Of a stretch of DNA of 64,000 bases, positions 12,601 to 22,307 are shown one piece after another. The stretch's first letter is position 1. Each line of letters opens with the position of its first letter. Origin of the DNA: Nemertoderma westbladi (lineage: Eukaryota; Xenacoelomorpha; Nemertodermatida; Nemertodermatidae); NCBI GenBank assembly GCA_032718475.1, contig JAUCBJ010002578.1, positions 1 through 64,000 on the forward strand, in the 5' to 3' direction. The translations under genes were made by a program, and so were the position numbers. The notes under the pieces were generated by a model that was not told the DNA's origin, did not search any database, and was given only the letters and a program-made list of their open reading frames with translations.

Positions 12601-13095
12601 GATGGTATATTGTATGGGGCACTTGGTGGGCGATTGGTAAAGATGGTATATTGTATGGGGCAATTGGTGGGCGTTTGGTTCAGATGGAATATTGTATGGG
12701 GCAATTGGTGGGCGTTTGGTACAGATGGTATATTGTATGGGGCACTTGGTTCGAGTTTGGTATAGACTTGATATTGTTTGGGGCACTTGGTGGGCGTTTG
12801 GCACAGATGGGATATTGTATGGGACAATTGATTGGCGTTTGTTACAGATGGTATATTATATGGGGCACTTGGTGGGCATTTGGTGCAGATGGGATATTGT
12901 TTGGGTCAATTGGTGGGCGTTTGTTACAGGTGGGGTAGTATATGTTAGAGTTGGTAGGCGTTTGGTACATATGAGATAGTGTATGGGGCAATTGGTGGGC
13001 GTTTGGTGCAGGTGGGGTAGTATATGGTACAGTTGGTGCGCGTTTGGTACAGATGGTATATTGTATGGGGCACTTGGTGGGCGCTTGGTACAGTA
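9645..13095 (+). repeat. 38/41-bp minisatellite array (about 85 units)
   Basis: Units read gggacagttggtaggcg followed by tttggtacagatgggata, with 38- and 41-bp length variants that differ by three bases in the gatg segment. Two subfamilies are arranged in blocks: a gacagttggtaggcg type from about 9645 to 11000 and a ggcacttggtgggcg type from about 11000 to 13095. The long frames on both strands (minus-strand translations of repeated PTNCP, KRLPTVP and PNAYQLSH) are a by-product of stop-free repeats and not a gene. The 3' part contains a higher-order duplication listed separately. Confidence 0.95.
11278..13079 (+). repeat. 901-bp higher-order duplication inside the minisatellite
   Basis: About 11278-12178 and 12179-13079 are almost identical, including unit-specific variants (for example the ttgttgcgcgtttgg unit and the tcgagtttggtatagac unit occur in both at an offset of 901). 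901 is about 22 units of 41 bp. Only a few substitutions were noticed between the two copies, so the duplication is much younger than the array's unit divergence. Confidence 0.9.
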
Positions 13096-14245
13096 GGGTG
13101 GTGCGTTTTTTACTTTTTTTCGATTTCGTTGTTCTACCGGTGCGCAGAATTTGCCATATGGTAAAAAATTAAGGCAAAAAAAATTTCTCTAAATTTCATC
13201 GATATCTTGACGGATCCCAAGGGGGTTGAAATTTTGAGCCTTCACAATGCACCACAATTAAAATTATAACAATATAACACATTAATGAAAGATCATTAAT
13301 GAAAGAACTTCCTGCATGCATCAAATGTCATCAAATGGGTCCAAACTTAGTTAGATACCAAAATTTTAATTTTTGGATCAAGGGAACTTAGTGCCACGAG
13401 CACATGGACAGAACCTACCATTTGGCGCAAGTGGTGATAATTCTCAATTTTCGCGATAGCCAACTTTGAGTTCTCGTACTGCATTAATATTATGCTCATT
13501 AGAACCGCAAATTCCGATTTAGTGGGGGTAGACAACTTCAAAACAAACGTAGAGCGAATAGTTCTTGAGATATTGCAGAAAATGTGAAGTACGGCACAAG
13601 TCTACATTATTACCATCTTGATGCGATATGGACGAATCCTCAAAAAATTATATTTTGAATTATCTCAAGGAATCAAGAATATACACATCACAGAAATGAT
13701 CGATGTGGTGGGTGTAGACGCCTTTAAAATAAGAGTAGAGTCATTAGTTCTTGAGTTATTTTAGAAAATGTCAAGACTATATCCACCAATTCATACTTGA
13801 TATTGAGTTGTCCCATTCCACACATTTTGTACAAAAACTATAATGAATTAATCACTACTCTTTAATTTTGAAGGTTTCTGTATACACTAAATCAATTTGT
13901 TGCAGCGATGTATAATAATAATATTAATTGTTTTTATATTATACTACTGTATAACGTCATGTTGATAACATGTCTATGTTTGCCATGTTGATTTACCTTA
14001 GGCTTTTTGTCTAATCGTTAGAAAAATAAACATTCATATTTGTTTAACCCCAAAAAGACCAAGCCCCATTTTCTATACTGGACCCCCCAAACTAAACCCT
14101 TTTTAGAATCTATTATTGTAGTTTCATTGTAGTACCGGTACTGTAGTTAATACCTCGGCCTGGTTCCTACTCCTCGTGTTAAAACAACAGGAAAAACAAC
14201 AAAACAACCGGTCAATAATGTACGTTAGTACCGAAAAAGCATTAT
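13096..14245. other. Non-coding, no gene recognised
   Basis: AT-rich sequence. Two segments about 188 bp apart (13530-13588 and 13718-13776) resemble each other around tagttcttgag, suggesting an old tandem duplication. Nothing else was identified. Confidence 0.4.
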
Positions 14246-14251
14246 TTTATT
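14246..14251 (-). terminator. Poly(A) signal for the Stealth gene
   Basis: AATAAA on the minus strand about 50 bases after the stop codon of the gene at 14302-15822, a normal position for a polyadenylation signal. Confidence 0.55.
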
Positions 14252-14301
14252 GATGTAACTGTTCCATTCGAATACCGCAAACCAATTTCCATTTGCATTT
14301 C

Positions 14302-15822
14302 CTAGTGTTGCAACAGTTCGAACTGGGACGGTTTTGGGTATAGAGACTCCAAGAGTTCCCTCACGATTCCCTTAACAATGTGGGCATTGGGTTTGTTTTG
14401 ATCGACGCCATCATTAATGCAAATAAACTTCTTAGTGTGACGACGGAGTTCGTCCATTTGTTTTTTTGTATTGGAAACGCTGTTTGTTAAATACACATAT
14501 TGCTCGTGGTAGGCTGACATGGCTTCGAACTGATATTTATTGCAACTGCTGTAGATAGAGGAATTACTTATCATCATTAGTAGAGGTTTACATGAAAGGA
14601 AGATTCCTTTAGATACTGTTCGGCTGATTGAGTTGCTGTCCTTTCTCTTGTCTAGTTGCAATGACTTATCTGTGTTACTTTGAATACAGTCGGATATGAC
14701 ATTTTCCATTTTGGTTGGACTTGAGTCTGCCAGTGGTATTGGGTAAAGTGTGCTAGCGAGCACTCTCAACTCTCTGTTGGATAGCACTCCGGAGTCGTCT
14801 GCGTCAATATTATCAAAAACTTGTCGAAAATCAACTTCCATTTTGGCTTCCATCACATAGTTGGAGTAGGAGAAGGCAAATTGCATATCTTCATCATGAC
14901 GTAGTTTATGGGAAGCTGTTTTAAGGAATTCTTCATGAAAGATTTCATGTAGTTCCTCTATAATTCGATTATTGACAAATAAAGGTGTATGCGTCATAAT
15001 GTAGCGGGTCTTGACCCCGAACATTTTGTTATATAATTCATTCACATAAGCCACACTATTTAAGAAATTGCCGAATGGCATGTTGGGTTTTTTTTGAGAT
15101 TTAGAATCCGTCTTGTAGATACGCAGTCCATTGGTGCGTGTGATAAAGTCTGAGGGCCAGATTGGCGCACCAAACATAAAATCATCGTTGAGGTAGAGGA
15201 AGTTTTCGGAGATACCTGGAATGCGATGAAGTTGCGACTCTATGGCGGGGGAACCGAAGGTGGGAAGATTCGACTTGTTTGCAAATATCTCCTTGTGAGT
15301 TACTAACGTAACTCGGTGATTGCTAAGGTCCAACCAGTATGGGATTTGCCCATTGGTCACGATGTAAATGTGTCGTACCCACGGGGCATACAGGTCAACA
15401 GAACGTAGGGAGTATCGCAACTCCTCGTTGTCATAGAAACGGCTGGAACTTGTGCGATCCTCGAGGTTCGATTGGTGACTCCTCACCCTCCCTTCCATGT
15501 TCATCTCCCATTCCAATTCCCTTCGGACTCTCTCCAGTTCTTCTAACATATCAGGGTCTGAACCATTCACCCAGGTGTAGACTAAGTCTACAGGAAACAG
15601 TTTGTAAAGATGTAAGTTATTCAGCCATGTGCATTGAGGTAAGGAATCATCAAAATTATCAGATGCGCTGTATAAGATGTAACTATTATCAATATTATCA
15701 TGGTGTATGACTTCTGATATGAAATAAACCATGAAAGGCATAAAGAGCATGAATCCAGCTAGACATATCTTCAAATGACGGGTCCCTCTCACTGAGAACC
15801 ATTGCACACATCTATGCAGCAT
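14302..15822 (-). CDS. Stealth-family phosphotransferase, minimal GNPTAB-like, single exon
   Basis: 506 codons from an ATG at 15820-15822. All four Stealth regions are visible in order: CR1 VDLVYTWVNGSDP (about residue 78), CR2 from RFYDNEELRYSLRSVD through IVTNGQIPYWL and FLYLNDDFMFG (about 127-217), CR3 THTPLFVNNR to KLRHDEDMQFAFSY (about 275-320), CR4 FICINDGVD to SLYPKPSQFEL (about 465-503). Between CR3 and CR4 lies an EF-hand loop, DADDSGVLSNRE. A hydrophobic stretch near residues 19-40 predicts a type II membrane anchor. In animals this family transfers GlcNAc-1-phosphate to mannose of lysosomal enzymes in the Golgi (GNPTAB). Here the insert with Notch-like repeats and DMAP-interaction domain, the protease-cleaved spacer and the C-terminal membrane segment of vertebrate GNPTAB are absent. 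No intron is seen. The frame is intact, so it may be a functional short paralogue or an old retrocopy. Lysosomal-tag specificity is inference; another phosphosugar transfer is possible. Confidence 0.88.
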   Translation of the reverse strand: MLHRCVQWFSVRGTRHLKICLAGFMLFMPFMVYFISEVIHHDNIDNSYILYSASDNFDDSLPQCTWLNNLHLYKLFPVDLVYTWVNGSDPDMLEELERVRRELEWEMNMEGRVRSHQSNLEDRTSSSRFYDNEELRYSLRSVDLYAPWVRHIYIVTNGQIPYWLDLSNHRVTLVTHKEIFANKSNLPTFGSPAIESQLHRIPGISENFLYLNDDFMFGAPIWPSDFITRTNGLRIYKTDSKSQKKPNMPFGNFLNSVAYVNELYNKMFGVKTRYIMTHTPLFVNNRIIEELHEIFHEEFLKTASHKLRHDEDMQFAFSYSNYVMEAKMEVDFRQVFDNIDADDSGVLSNRELRVLASTLYPIPLADSSPTKMENVISDCIQSNTDKSLQLDKRKDSNSISRTVSKGIFLSCKPLLMMISNSSIYSSCNKYQFEAMSAYHEQYVYLTNSVSNTKKQMDELRRHTKKFICINDGVDQNKPNAHIVKGIVRELLESLYPKPSQFELLQH

Positions 15823-15900
15823 TGTAATGTTTAATTCAAAAACTATTTACAATGTACGAGCATTTTTATATTATGTCAACCATGACCTACTATATATACA
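15823..15900 (-). promoter_or_regulatory. Candidate promoter of the Stealth gene
   Basis: Two TATA-like tracts lie upstream on the minus strand: taatataaaaatg at about 15865-15878 and tatatata near 15892-15899. In such AT-rich DNA these may be chance. Confidence 0.25.
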
Positions 15901-16909
15901 AACAGTTCCATTAGAGTTTTATCAAGTAAACCTGAAAATAATTAGGAATCAATTTGTATTGCTGCTGAAAGTAGAAATGAAATTGATTTTGATTTAGACA
16001 CACGTGAAATTCTAAAATGCGTTTGGGGATTTCTTACCCACAATGTTATCAACAGAAAGGGTGCCAAAACTGTTCGGCAGTTTTACAAAATGAAACTGTC
16101 TCACTTTACCAACCAACTCACTTTACCACAGTTTGCTTGACATGGGAAGGGAAGACTCGCAAGACAGTTTATGCGCATTTGTTAAAGAAACGTTTACAAT
16201 TTTAATAACCGTTGAAGATTTCTTTGAAAAAACCCCTCAGTTCCGCAAAGCGACAATTTCGACTCTAACCAAACTATGTGATAATTATCCCTATTGTACG
16301 AAATCAACTGCCCTTCCCATAACGAACAAATTAAAATAATTATTTTTCGCTCTCTCATAAACATATTTGCCAATAATCGATCCAAAGCCGACTCCCAGAC
16401 AGTTAGAGAATCAGCTGTAAAAGAATTCACACTGCGTCAGCGTCATCTACATACATAATATATAACACTCATCATCACATTATAAACAATAAACATTCCA
16501 CAAGATTAAACAATTACCATATTATTTATATTCGCCTTTGCCCTGCTTCATAATTTGCCAGTAAAAACACAATGTTTCACACAATTGTTTTACACAGTGT
16601 AACACAATGAAAGACGAACAACCAAATAGTTAAAAATAACACACGGCAGTAAACTTTGCAAAAATTAACATTTTTTGTGACAGAATTTCGAAAAACAAAC
16701 AAAATAAAAAATATGGCATTGGTACACGTTGGGTACCCACCCATTGACCAGATTTTTTATACTTGCTAATTTTTGATATTTTTTTTTATAAATGATAAGC
16801 CCTATAGAAGATGTGCTATCTATCAATTTTGATAAATATTTTTGTTCTAGAAAACATTTTTTATTTTTTATACAAGCTAATTTTTTCAACTTTTTTATAA
16901 ATTTTTTTA
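15901..16909. other. AT-rich spacer, no gene recognised
   Basis: Short open frames only, none with a recognisable motif. Confidence 0.4.
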
Positions 16910-18765
16910 TAGGGTACTGCTACACACCCACCACCAAATTTTATCTACTAGCTAATTTTTGTGAATTTCTTTTTTTTAAATGTACCAGAACATGTTCGCT
17001 ATTTTATTTTGAAAAAATTAATGTTCTAGAACAAATATTTTTTGTTCTAGAACACTTTTTAGACAAAAGCCAGATTTGTATTTAAAAAGAATGGGATAGT
17101 TAGAAAACATGTATAAAATAAATAAATACTTTTTTTAATATTTTGAAATTTTTCAATTAAATTATGATGATGTATAGTAAGATTTATGGTAGCTAATAAA
17201 TTTTAATTTATTAACAAATAGATTTCGATAGAAATATAGCTTTGTATATTACAGTCATTAAAAGTAATATAAAACGATATGACTAGACTCTCTATTATTT
17301 GACTTCTTTTTATTTGTTATTGACACAACTGCGATAATTTCCTATACACTTAAATGTAGCTAATCTTAAATCCCTTAAATATAGCCAATCGAAAATGTAT
17401 TAGTTTTAATGTTCTAGAATAATGTTGCCAGAGATTCATTAAAATTCTTAAATACTGTTGATACAATGAACTCATAAGATTTTAATACAAACCATGATTT
17501 TTTTTCTAAAAATATGTTACAGAAAAAAATATTTGTTCTAGAACACTACTTTTTATGAACAAATACTGTAGCTATCAATTTCTAGAACAATAGAAAAACG
17601 AAATTTTCAAAAACTAATAAGTACAAAAAATTTGGTGGGGGGTGTACGCAACGCATACTGAAAAATTTTTTTTCATGCGAAAATAAATGACTTTTATCAT
17701 GAAGTTTAAATTAAAAATATAATTAATAAAAAATAATAAAATAAAAAAAAAAAAAAAAATTACTGTGATAGCTATCTCCAATTTTTGTAATTCTTAAAAT
17801 ATGTTTAATAACTATGGTTTTTACTCTAGAACATTTTAATAAACGTGTTCGTTATTATTTTTCTTAATGACATTAACGGCACTGACATCGAAATAGCATT
17901 TTTATTGGCAACAGAAGAGAGCGTTATTTATTACTTTTGCGGCCGAAGAGTCGGAATTACCAATAAGCGAGACCCATGGAAATGCCACGATGGGAGTGAT
18001 ATTTACAAACATTTGTGGGTCAATCACAGTAAAAATGGAAAAGGGCGCTTTGTTAACAAAGAAAAAAAACTAAGATACAGGGGCAAACACCCAAAGAATT
18101 GAGTGCATGTGGTGGGGGCATGCAAAGTTAAATATTAGGCAAACAAAGAAAGGCACAACTAAAAAGCTACTGAATAACCATCTGAGCGAGTTCCGATGGA
18201 GGGGTCTTAATAGAGATACTCCATTACATGGATTAATACAACTAATCAAGAACAATTACTAGACCTAAGTAACTTATTCTAATTTTTGCAATAATATTGT
18301 CAATAAAAACGATTAAAAAAATTTCAAAAATGAAGATAGCTATCGCAGTATTACCGTAAGATGGTAGCTAGAAATTTTGATTTTGTGTTAACTAGTACTT
18401 TTTATTAGCTCGTGAAAAATTAGAAATTGAAAATTTTTTTCTTAAAAAATTGCTGTTATCTTTGCTTTTATTGATTCTATCATAAATTTTACTAGCTATC
18501 ATCATAATTTAATTGGAAAATTTCAAAATATAAAAAAAAATTATTTTATCTATTTTATACACGTTTTATAACCACCCCATGCTTTTTAAATACAAACCCG
18601 GCTTTTGTACAAAAATTGTTCTAGAACAAAACAATTTTCTTCTAGAACATTAATATTTTCAAAATAAAATGTCTAACATGTTCTGGTACATTAAAAAAAG
18701 AAATTATGAAAAACTACTGTAGCTAGTAGATAAAATATGGTGGGGGGTGTACGCATACTGAACCA
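16910..18765 (+). mobile_element. Foldback element FB1 with Merlin-type transposase remnant
   Basis: The left arm (about 16910-17210) is repeated as reverse complement at the right end (about 18480-18765): both carry the acaccccccacca block, actagcta, a taaaatgtaccagaacatgtt-like block, a pair of TTCTAGAAC palindromes and an aaattatgatga block. A further right-arm-like end occurs at about 17530-17650, so one copy may be nested in another. The centre holds a transposase remnant (17845-18262). Ends look like GGTACTG / CAGTA-CC; an exact target duplication was not resolved. Confidence 0.65.
17845..18262 (+). pseudogene. Merlin/IS1595-type DDE transposase C-terminal remnant
   Basis: The first frame (17845-18083) contains DGSDIYKHLWVNHSKNGKGRF; the matching next piece, in a frame shifted by one base in the G run at 18080-18083, contains GANTQRIECMWW and LLNNHLSEFRWRGLN, ending at TAG near 18260. 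The order HL-x-VNHSKN-x-F, then GA-x-TQ-x-IE, then L-x-EFRWR is the end of the IS1595/Merlin DDE transposase, whose last acidic residue is the E of the TQxIE block. The N-terminal part is missing. It sits inside the inverted arms of FB1 and probably marks the origin of that element. Confidence 0.7.
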
Positions 18766-18799
18766 GTACCTGTTATAGAACATGTGTTAGCTATCAATT

Positions 18800-19797
18800 T
18801 TGGGTACTACTTCGTCATGTCGACACCCCTTGCCGATGTTTTTTAACTGTCAATTTTTGTGTTTTATAATGATTTTTAGATATTGGTAAATGTTCTAGAA
18901 CTCGTTCTAGAAGTAGATATATTTTTTATGGTAGCTAGTGTTTTTTTACTAGCTAGTATTTTTTGAAATTTTAAAAATATGGTATTTTTTTTATTTTTGT
19001 TATTGGTTAAGTGTTCGTGAACATTTACAAGATATTATTTATTAAGTAGCGAGTGTTTTTTTTTTACTAGCTAGTATTATTTTTTTGAAATTATAAAAAA
19101 ATGTTAAAACATTGATATTTCAGATGTATGCCTAAACTACCGGCATTGCAGATATTAATGATAAAATATATTGATGATATTATAACAGTTTAAGCTTCTA
19201 TTAAAATCAGAGTGTCCCTGAATGCGATCCAGCTATTATCTACGGTAATAATTTAGGTTAACCAACCAACAACACATACAGTATACCGGTATACACATAC
19301 GCAATATATAAAAAAAATAAGTTTTAAACATTTTAAATACATACTATTACTAGCAATAGTTAGCTAATAAATAGCTAGTAAATAATTCACTAGCTCCATA
19401 AACACACCATAGCTACGTTTGTCGGTCATAATAGGGTCATAACTATTAATGTTAACAAAATAAAGTAAAATTTTTTATTTTCAAAAAATACTACAGTAGC
19501 TAGCAAAAAAAACACTAGCTACCATAATAAAATACCATTAAGAGTCGTAAAAAAGTGATAAAAAAATGGTTAAGAAATAGCAATACCGGTAACAAAAATA
19601 AAAAAAATACCGTATTTTTATAATTTCCAAAAATACCGGTACTAGCTGGTAATAAAAACACTAGCTACCATAAAAAAATATATCTACTAGGCTTAATGTT
19701 CAACATTCATCAATATCAAAAAACACTAAAAACACACAAAAAGTGCCAGGTAAAAAAAATACCAGGGGGTGTCTACATGACGAAGTAGTACCCAATT
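18800..19797 (+). mobile_element. Foldback element FB2
   Basis: Long imperfect inverted arms: gggtactacttcgtcatgt at about 18802 is the reverse complement of acatgacgaagtagtaccc at about 19775-19793. The match continues inward through the gacacccc, caatttttgtg and tagatatattttttatggt blocks (left near 18850-18935, right near 19660-19740). The middle has no ORF. The inner part, around 18925-19140, has a paralogous copy near 38720-40080. Confidence 0.65.
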
Positions 19798-19883
19798 TTG
19801 ATACATTTTTTTTTCTAGAACACTTTTTTTGTTCTAGAACATTTTTGAAAAAAAATAAGACTAGTACATGAATCATCCTTTAG

Positions 19884-20316
19884 GCCCCCCTCACACGGAG
19901 CAACTTGTTTCTGCAACTTGTTTCTGAAACTTGTTGCTGGACCCCCTCACACACAGAAATACTTGTTTGCTGCAACTTGTTTCTGAAACTTGTTTCTGTG
20001 TGTGAGGAGTCCAACAACAAGTTGCTGCAACTTGTTTCGGAAACTTGTTTATCTATCTCTGTCTTGTCTCTCTGTTATATTCCCAGCAACTTTTTTAAAA
20101 ACCTTTTTTACATCAAGCAATTTTTATATTAGCTAATATTCGATAATTTGTGTGATTTGATATTATATATAAATAAATAACTGGACATGTTAGCTATTTG
20201 TTTTGAAATAGTTGTTAGTTTCTTGAGCAACAAGTTTTTGTGTGTGAGGGGGGGGGGGGGGGGGGGGGGGCAGCAACAATTTGCTGAAACAAGTTGCTCC
20301 GTGTGAGGGGGGGTGT
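19884..20316 (+). mobile_element. MITE with CCCCCCTCACACGG termini
   Basis: About 430 bp. The left end CCCCCCTCACACGGAGCAAC (19886) is the reverse complement of the right end (about 20290-20310). Internal copies of aacttgtttctg and a second, inner set of ccccctcacac / gtgtgtgaggag ends suggest nested or repeated termini. It contains a poly-G run at about 20250-20270. No ORF and no clear target duplication. Confidence 0.6.
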
Positions 20317-20789
20317 GAGCCTTATTTAAAAAAAATCATCATTTTAAATAATTAGACCTCTTAGAAACAACTGCAGAATTTTGAATATAGAACTTATAAC
20401 GCACAAACACACAGTTGTGTTTAATGTTTTAAATAAGTTTTTAATTTTTTAATATCTTATAAAAAGTTCTAGCGCCAGAGGGTAAAAAGAACAAGATATA
20501 CTAGCTAGTAATAAAACACAAGCTACCATTAAAAAAAAATCTAATAAGGTTATAGAACAATCACCATTATCAAAAAAACACTCAAAAACAAAGTAAAAAA
20601 AGTAGCTACTACAGTATAATACAGTATATAAAAACTCTAGCTACCATCAAAAACACTAGCTACCACAAAAATTTGTCATGTAATGAGTGCACAATACGTT
20701 CCAGAACATAAATCAATACCGGTAGTAAAAACTGCTATAAAACAGCTATAAAAAAGGCAGAATAATGGTTATACATACTATACTAATAC
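20317..20789. other. AT-rich repeat-derived sequence without a gene
   Basis: Contains scattered actagctagt, gctaccat and gttcTAGA-like fragments similar to the foldback elements; no boundaries could be set. Confidence 0.4.
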
Positions 20790-21250
20790 AATCTCGTAGA
20801 ATAGCTGAGATGCATTCTGTAAAGTTGCATGGTTTTACACCTGCGCAAGGTTAATTTATTCTATTTAACAAATAAACCATATTCTAGAACATTTTCTTTA
20901 TCCCATACGTAGCTGGGCAGCAATGCAATAACTCTTAATCATACTATTCTGCAGCTATTCATACATAAAGAAAGTGTTCCAGAATATGGTTTATTTGTTA
21001 AATATAATAAATTAACCTCGCACAGGCGCAACACCATGCAAATTTCGAACACTCATAACTCAGCTATTTTACGACGAAATTCAGACTGTGATACATATTT
21101 GGATTCCTTGCATGGCCAGATTTCTAACAGTACCAATCACTATATATGTATATACAGATACACCATGTCCCGTAATACTGTATAGTGTCATTTTCTGAAA
21201 ACACGGACCCCCCCAACCCCCAGATTTTTCTACAAATCTTTATCATATTG
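20790..21250 (-). repeat. Hairpin/poly-G repeat family, copy 1
   Basis: About 105 bp at 20793-20900 returns as reverse complement at 20965-21075 (shared pieces: aatagctgag, ggttaatttatt, aacaaataaaccatattct). The flank at 21160-21240 holds the reverse complement of the atctgg...gggg...gacactata...catggtgta block that also ends the copies at 34310-34420 and 35350-35440. Confidence 0.55.
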
Positions 21251-21262
21251 TTTGAAATTTGA

Positions 21263-22301
21263 AAGGGAAAGGCATGGGCAGCCCTGAACAGGCTTTCCAG
21301 GATTTGGACGTCACCGAAAATTAATCGGAATCTTAAGGTCCGATTATTTCGAGCAGCAGTAGTTCCAGTACTCCTCTATGGGGCACTAGTGTGTTATAGG
21401 TACACCCGCCCTCAATTTTTTTTTACTAGCTAGTTTTTGCTATTTCTTTTTATGAACATGTTAGCTATTAAAATAAATATATATATATGTTCTAGAAAAA
21501 AAAATTTTTGTTCTAGAACAATTTAAAAAAATTAAAAAAAATTAAAGTACTATTTTTATTTTTTAATAATGTTCTAGAATATGTTAGCTATTCAGAACTA
21601 GAAAAAAACGAACAAATAAATTGTTCTAGAACAAATAGTTTTTGTTCTAGAACAGTTCAAAAAATAGGGGGAGGGGGGGGGGGGGGGGGGGGTTAGCAAG
21701 GATTTTTTTAATAGCTAATTAAAATTAAAAAATTCACTGTATTGAGGACATTATATTCAGAAATCAATGATATGCTTAGAATACGTATACTGTATAATAT
21801 TTATTATTTAGCAGACAGCGGGTAATATTTTCTGATCAAATCCAACAGAGCAGAAAATGGGTTTTCTTTGTGTAGAAGCTTCCAACGAAATTCAGCTAGT
21901 TGTTGGGCGAAAGTCAAATCTTAGCTGTAGAAATTCGAATATTCTAACAAAAACATCATTTTAAGCTTTTTTTTAAATTTGACAAAAAAATATTTTTTCT
22001 AGAACATTTATTAATTTTTATCAAATGTATCTCATGTTCTAGAACATTTCATAAATAGAAATAGCAAAAACTAGCTTGTAAAAATAATTTGAGGGGGGGT
22101 GTACCTGTACCTATAACACTCTAGTACCACGCCGGGTTCATTGTGTCTAGTACAATGCACACATCTCCAACCAAACACTATATAACATTGGAGGTGTCTA
22201 ATTGGTTCCCCCAAGCTTGACACTAGAACAAAATCGCCTCCGCTTTGCAGGACATTGCTTTTGCCGTGAGGACCAGCCAGTGCATATAATCTTGTACTTT
22301 C
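21263..22301 (+). pseudogene. LINE RT C-terminal fragment split by FB3
   Basis: 21263-21383 and 22122-22301 are close matches to 37940-38050 and 38110-38285 of the intact LINE (shared pieces ggcatgggcagcc, ctccaaccaaacac, cgcctccgctttgc). Between them lies foldback FB3, and about 60 bp of the LINE is missing at the insertion point. The fragment ends at cttgtacttt where BEL element C begins. Confidence 0.85.
21391..22120 (+). mobile_element. Foldback element FB3, nested in LINE fragment
   Basis: The left arm gtgttataggtac, then ccctcaa, actagctagtttttgctat, returns inverted at 22060-22119. The arms belong to the same family as those of FB1. A possible 5-bp target duplication ctagt lies at 21386-21390 and 22121-22125. 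It contains several GTTCTAGAAC palindromes (21489, 21510, 21571, 21623, 21644, 22036) and a poly-G run near 21665-21690. No ORF. Confidence 0.75.
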
Positions 22302-22307
22302 CCAGAT

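Noticed and set aside
11509-12938. Plus-strand frames of 76-155 codons in the second minisatellite block as genes
   Set aside because: They recur at exactly 901 bp distance as part of the duplicated repeat.
16910-22300. CRISPR-like or origin-like array of GTTCTAGAAC repeats
   Set aside because: Spacing is irregular apart from local pairs, and the motifs belong to inverted arms of transposons; the sequence is eukaryotic.
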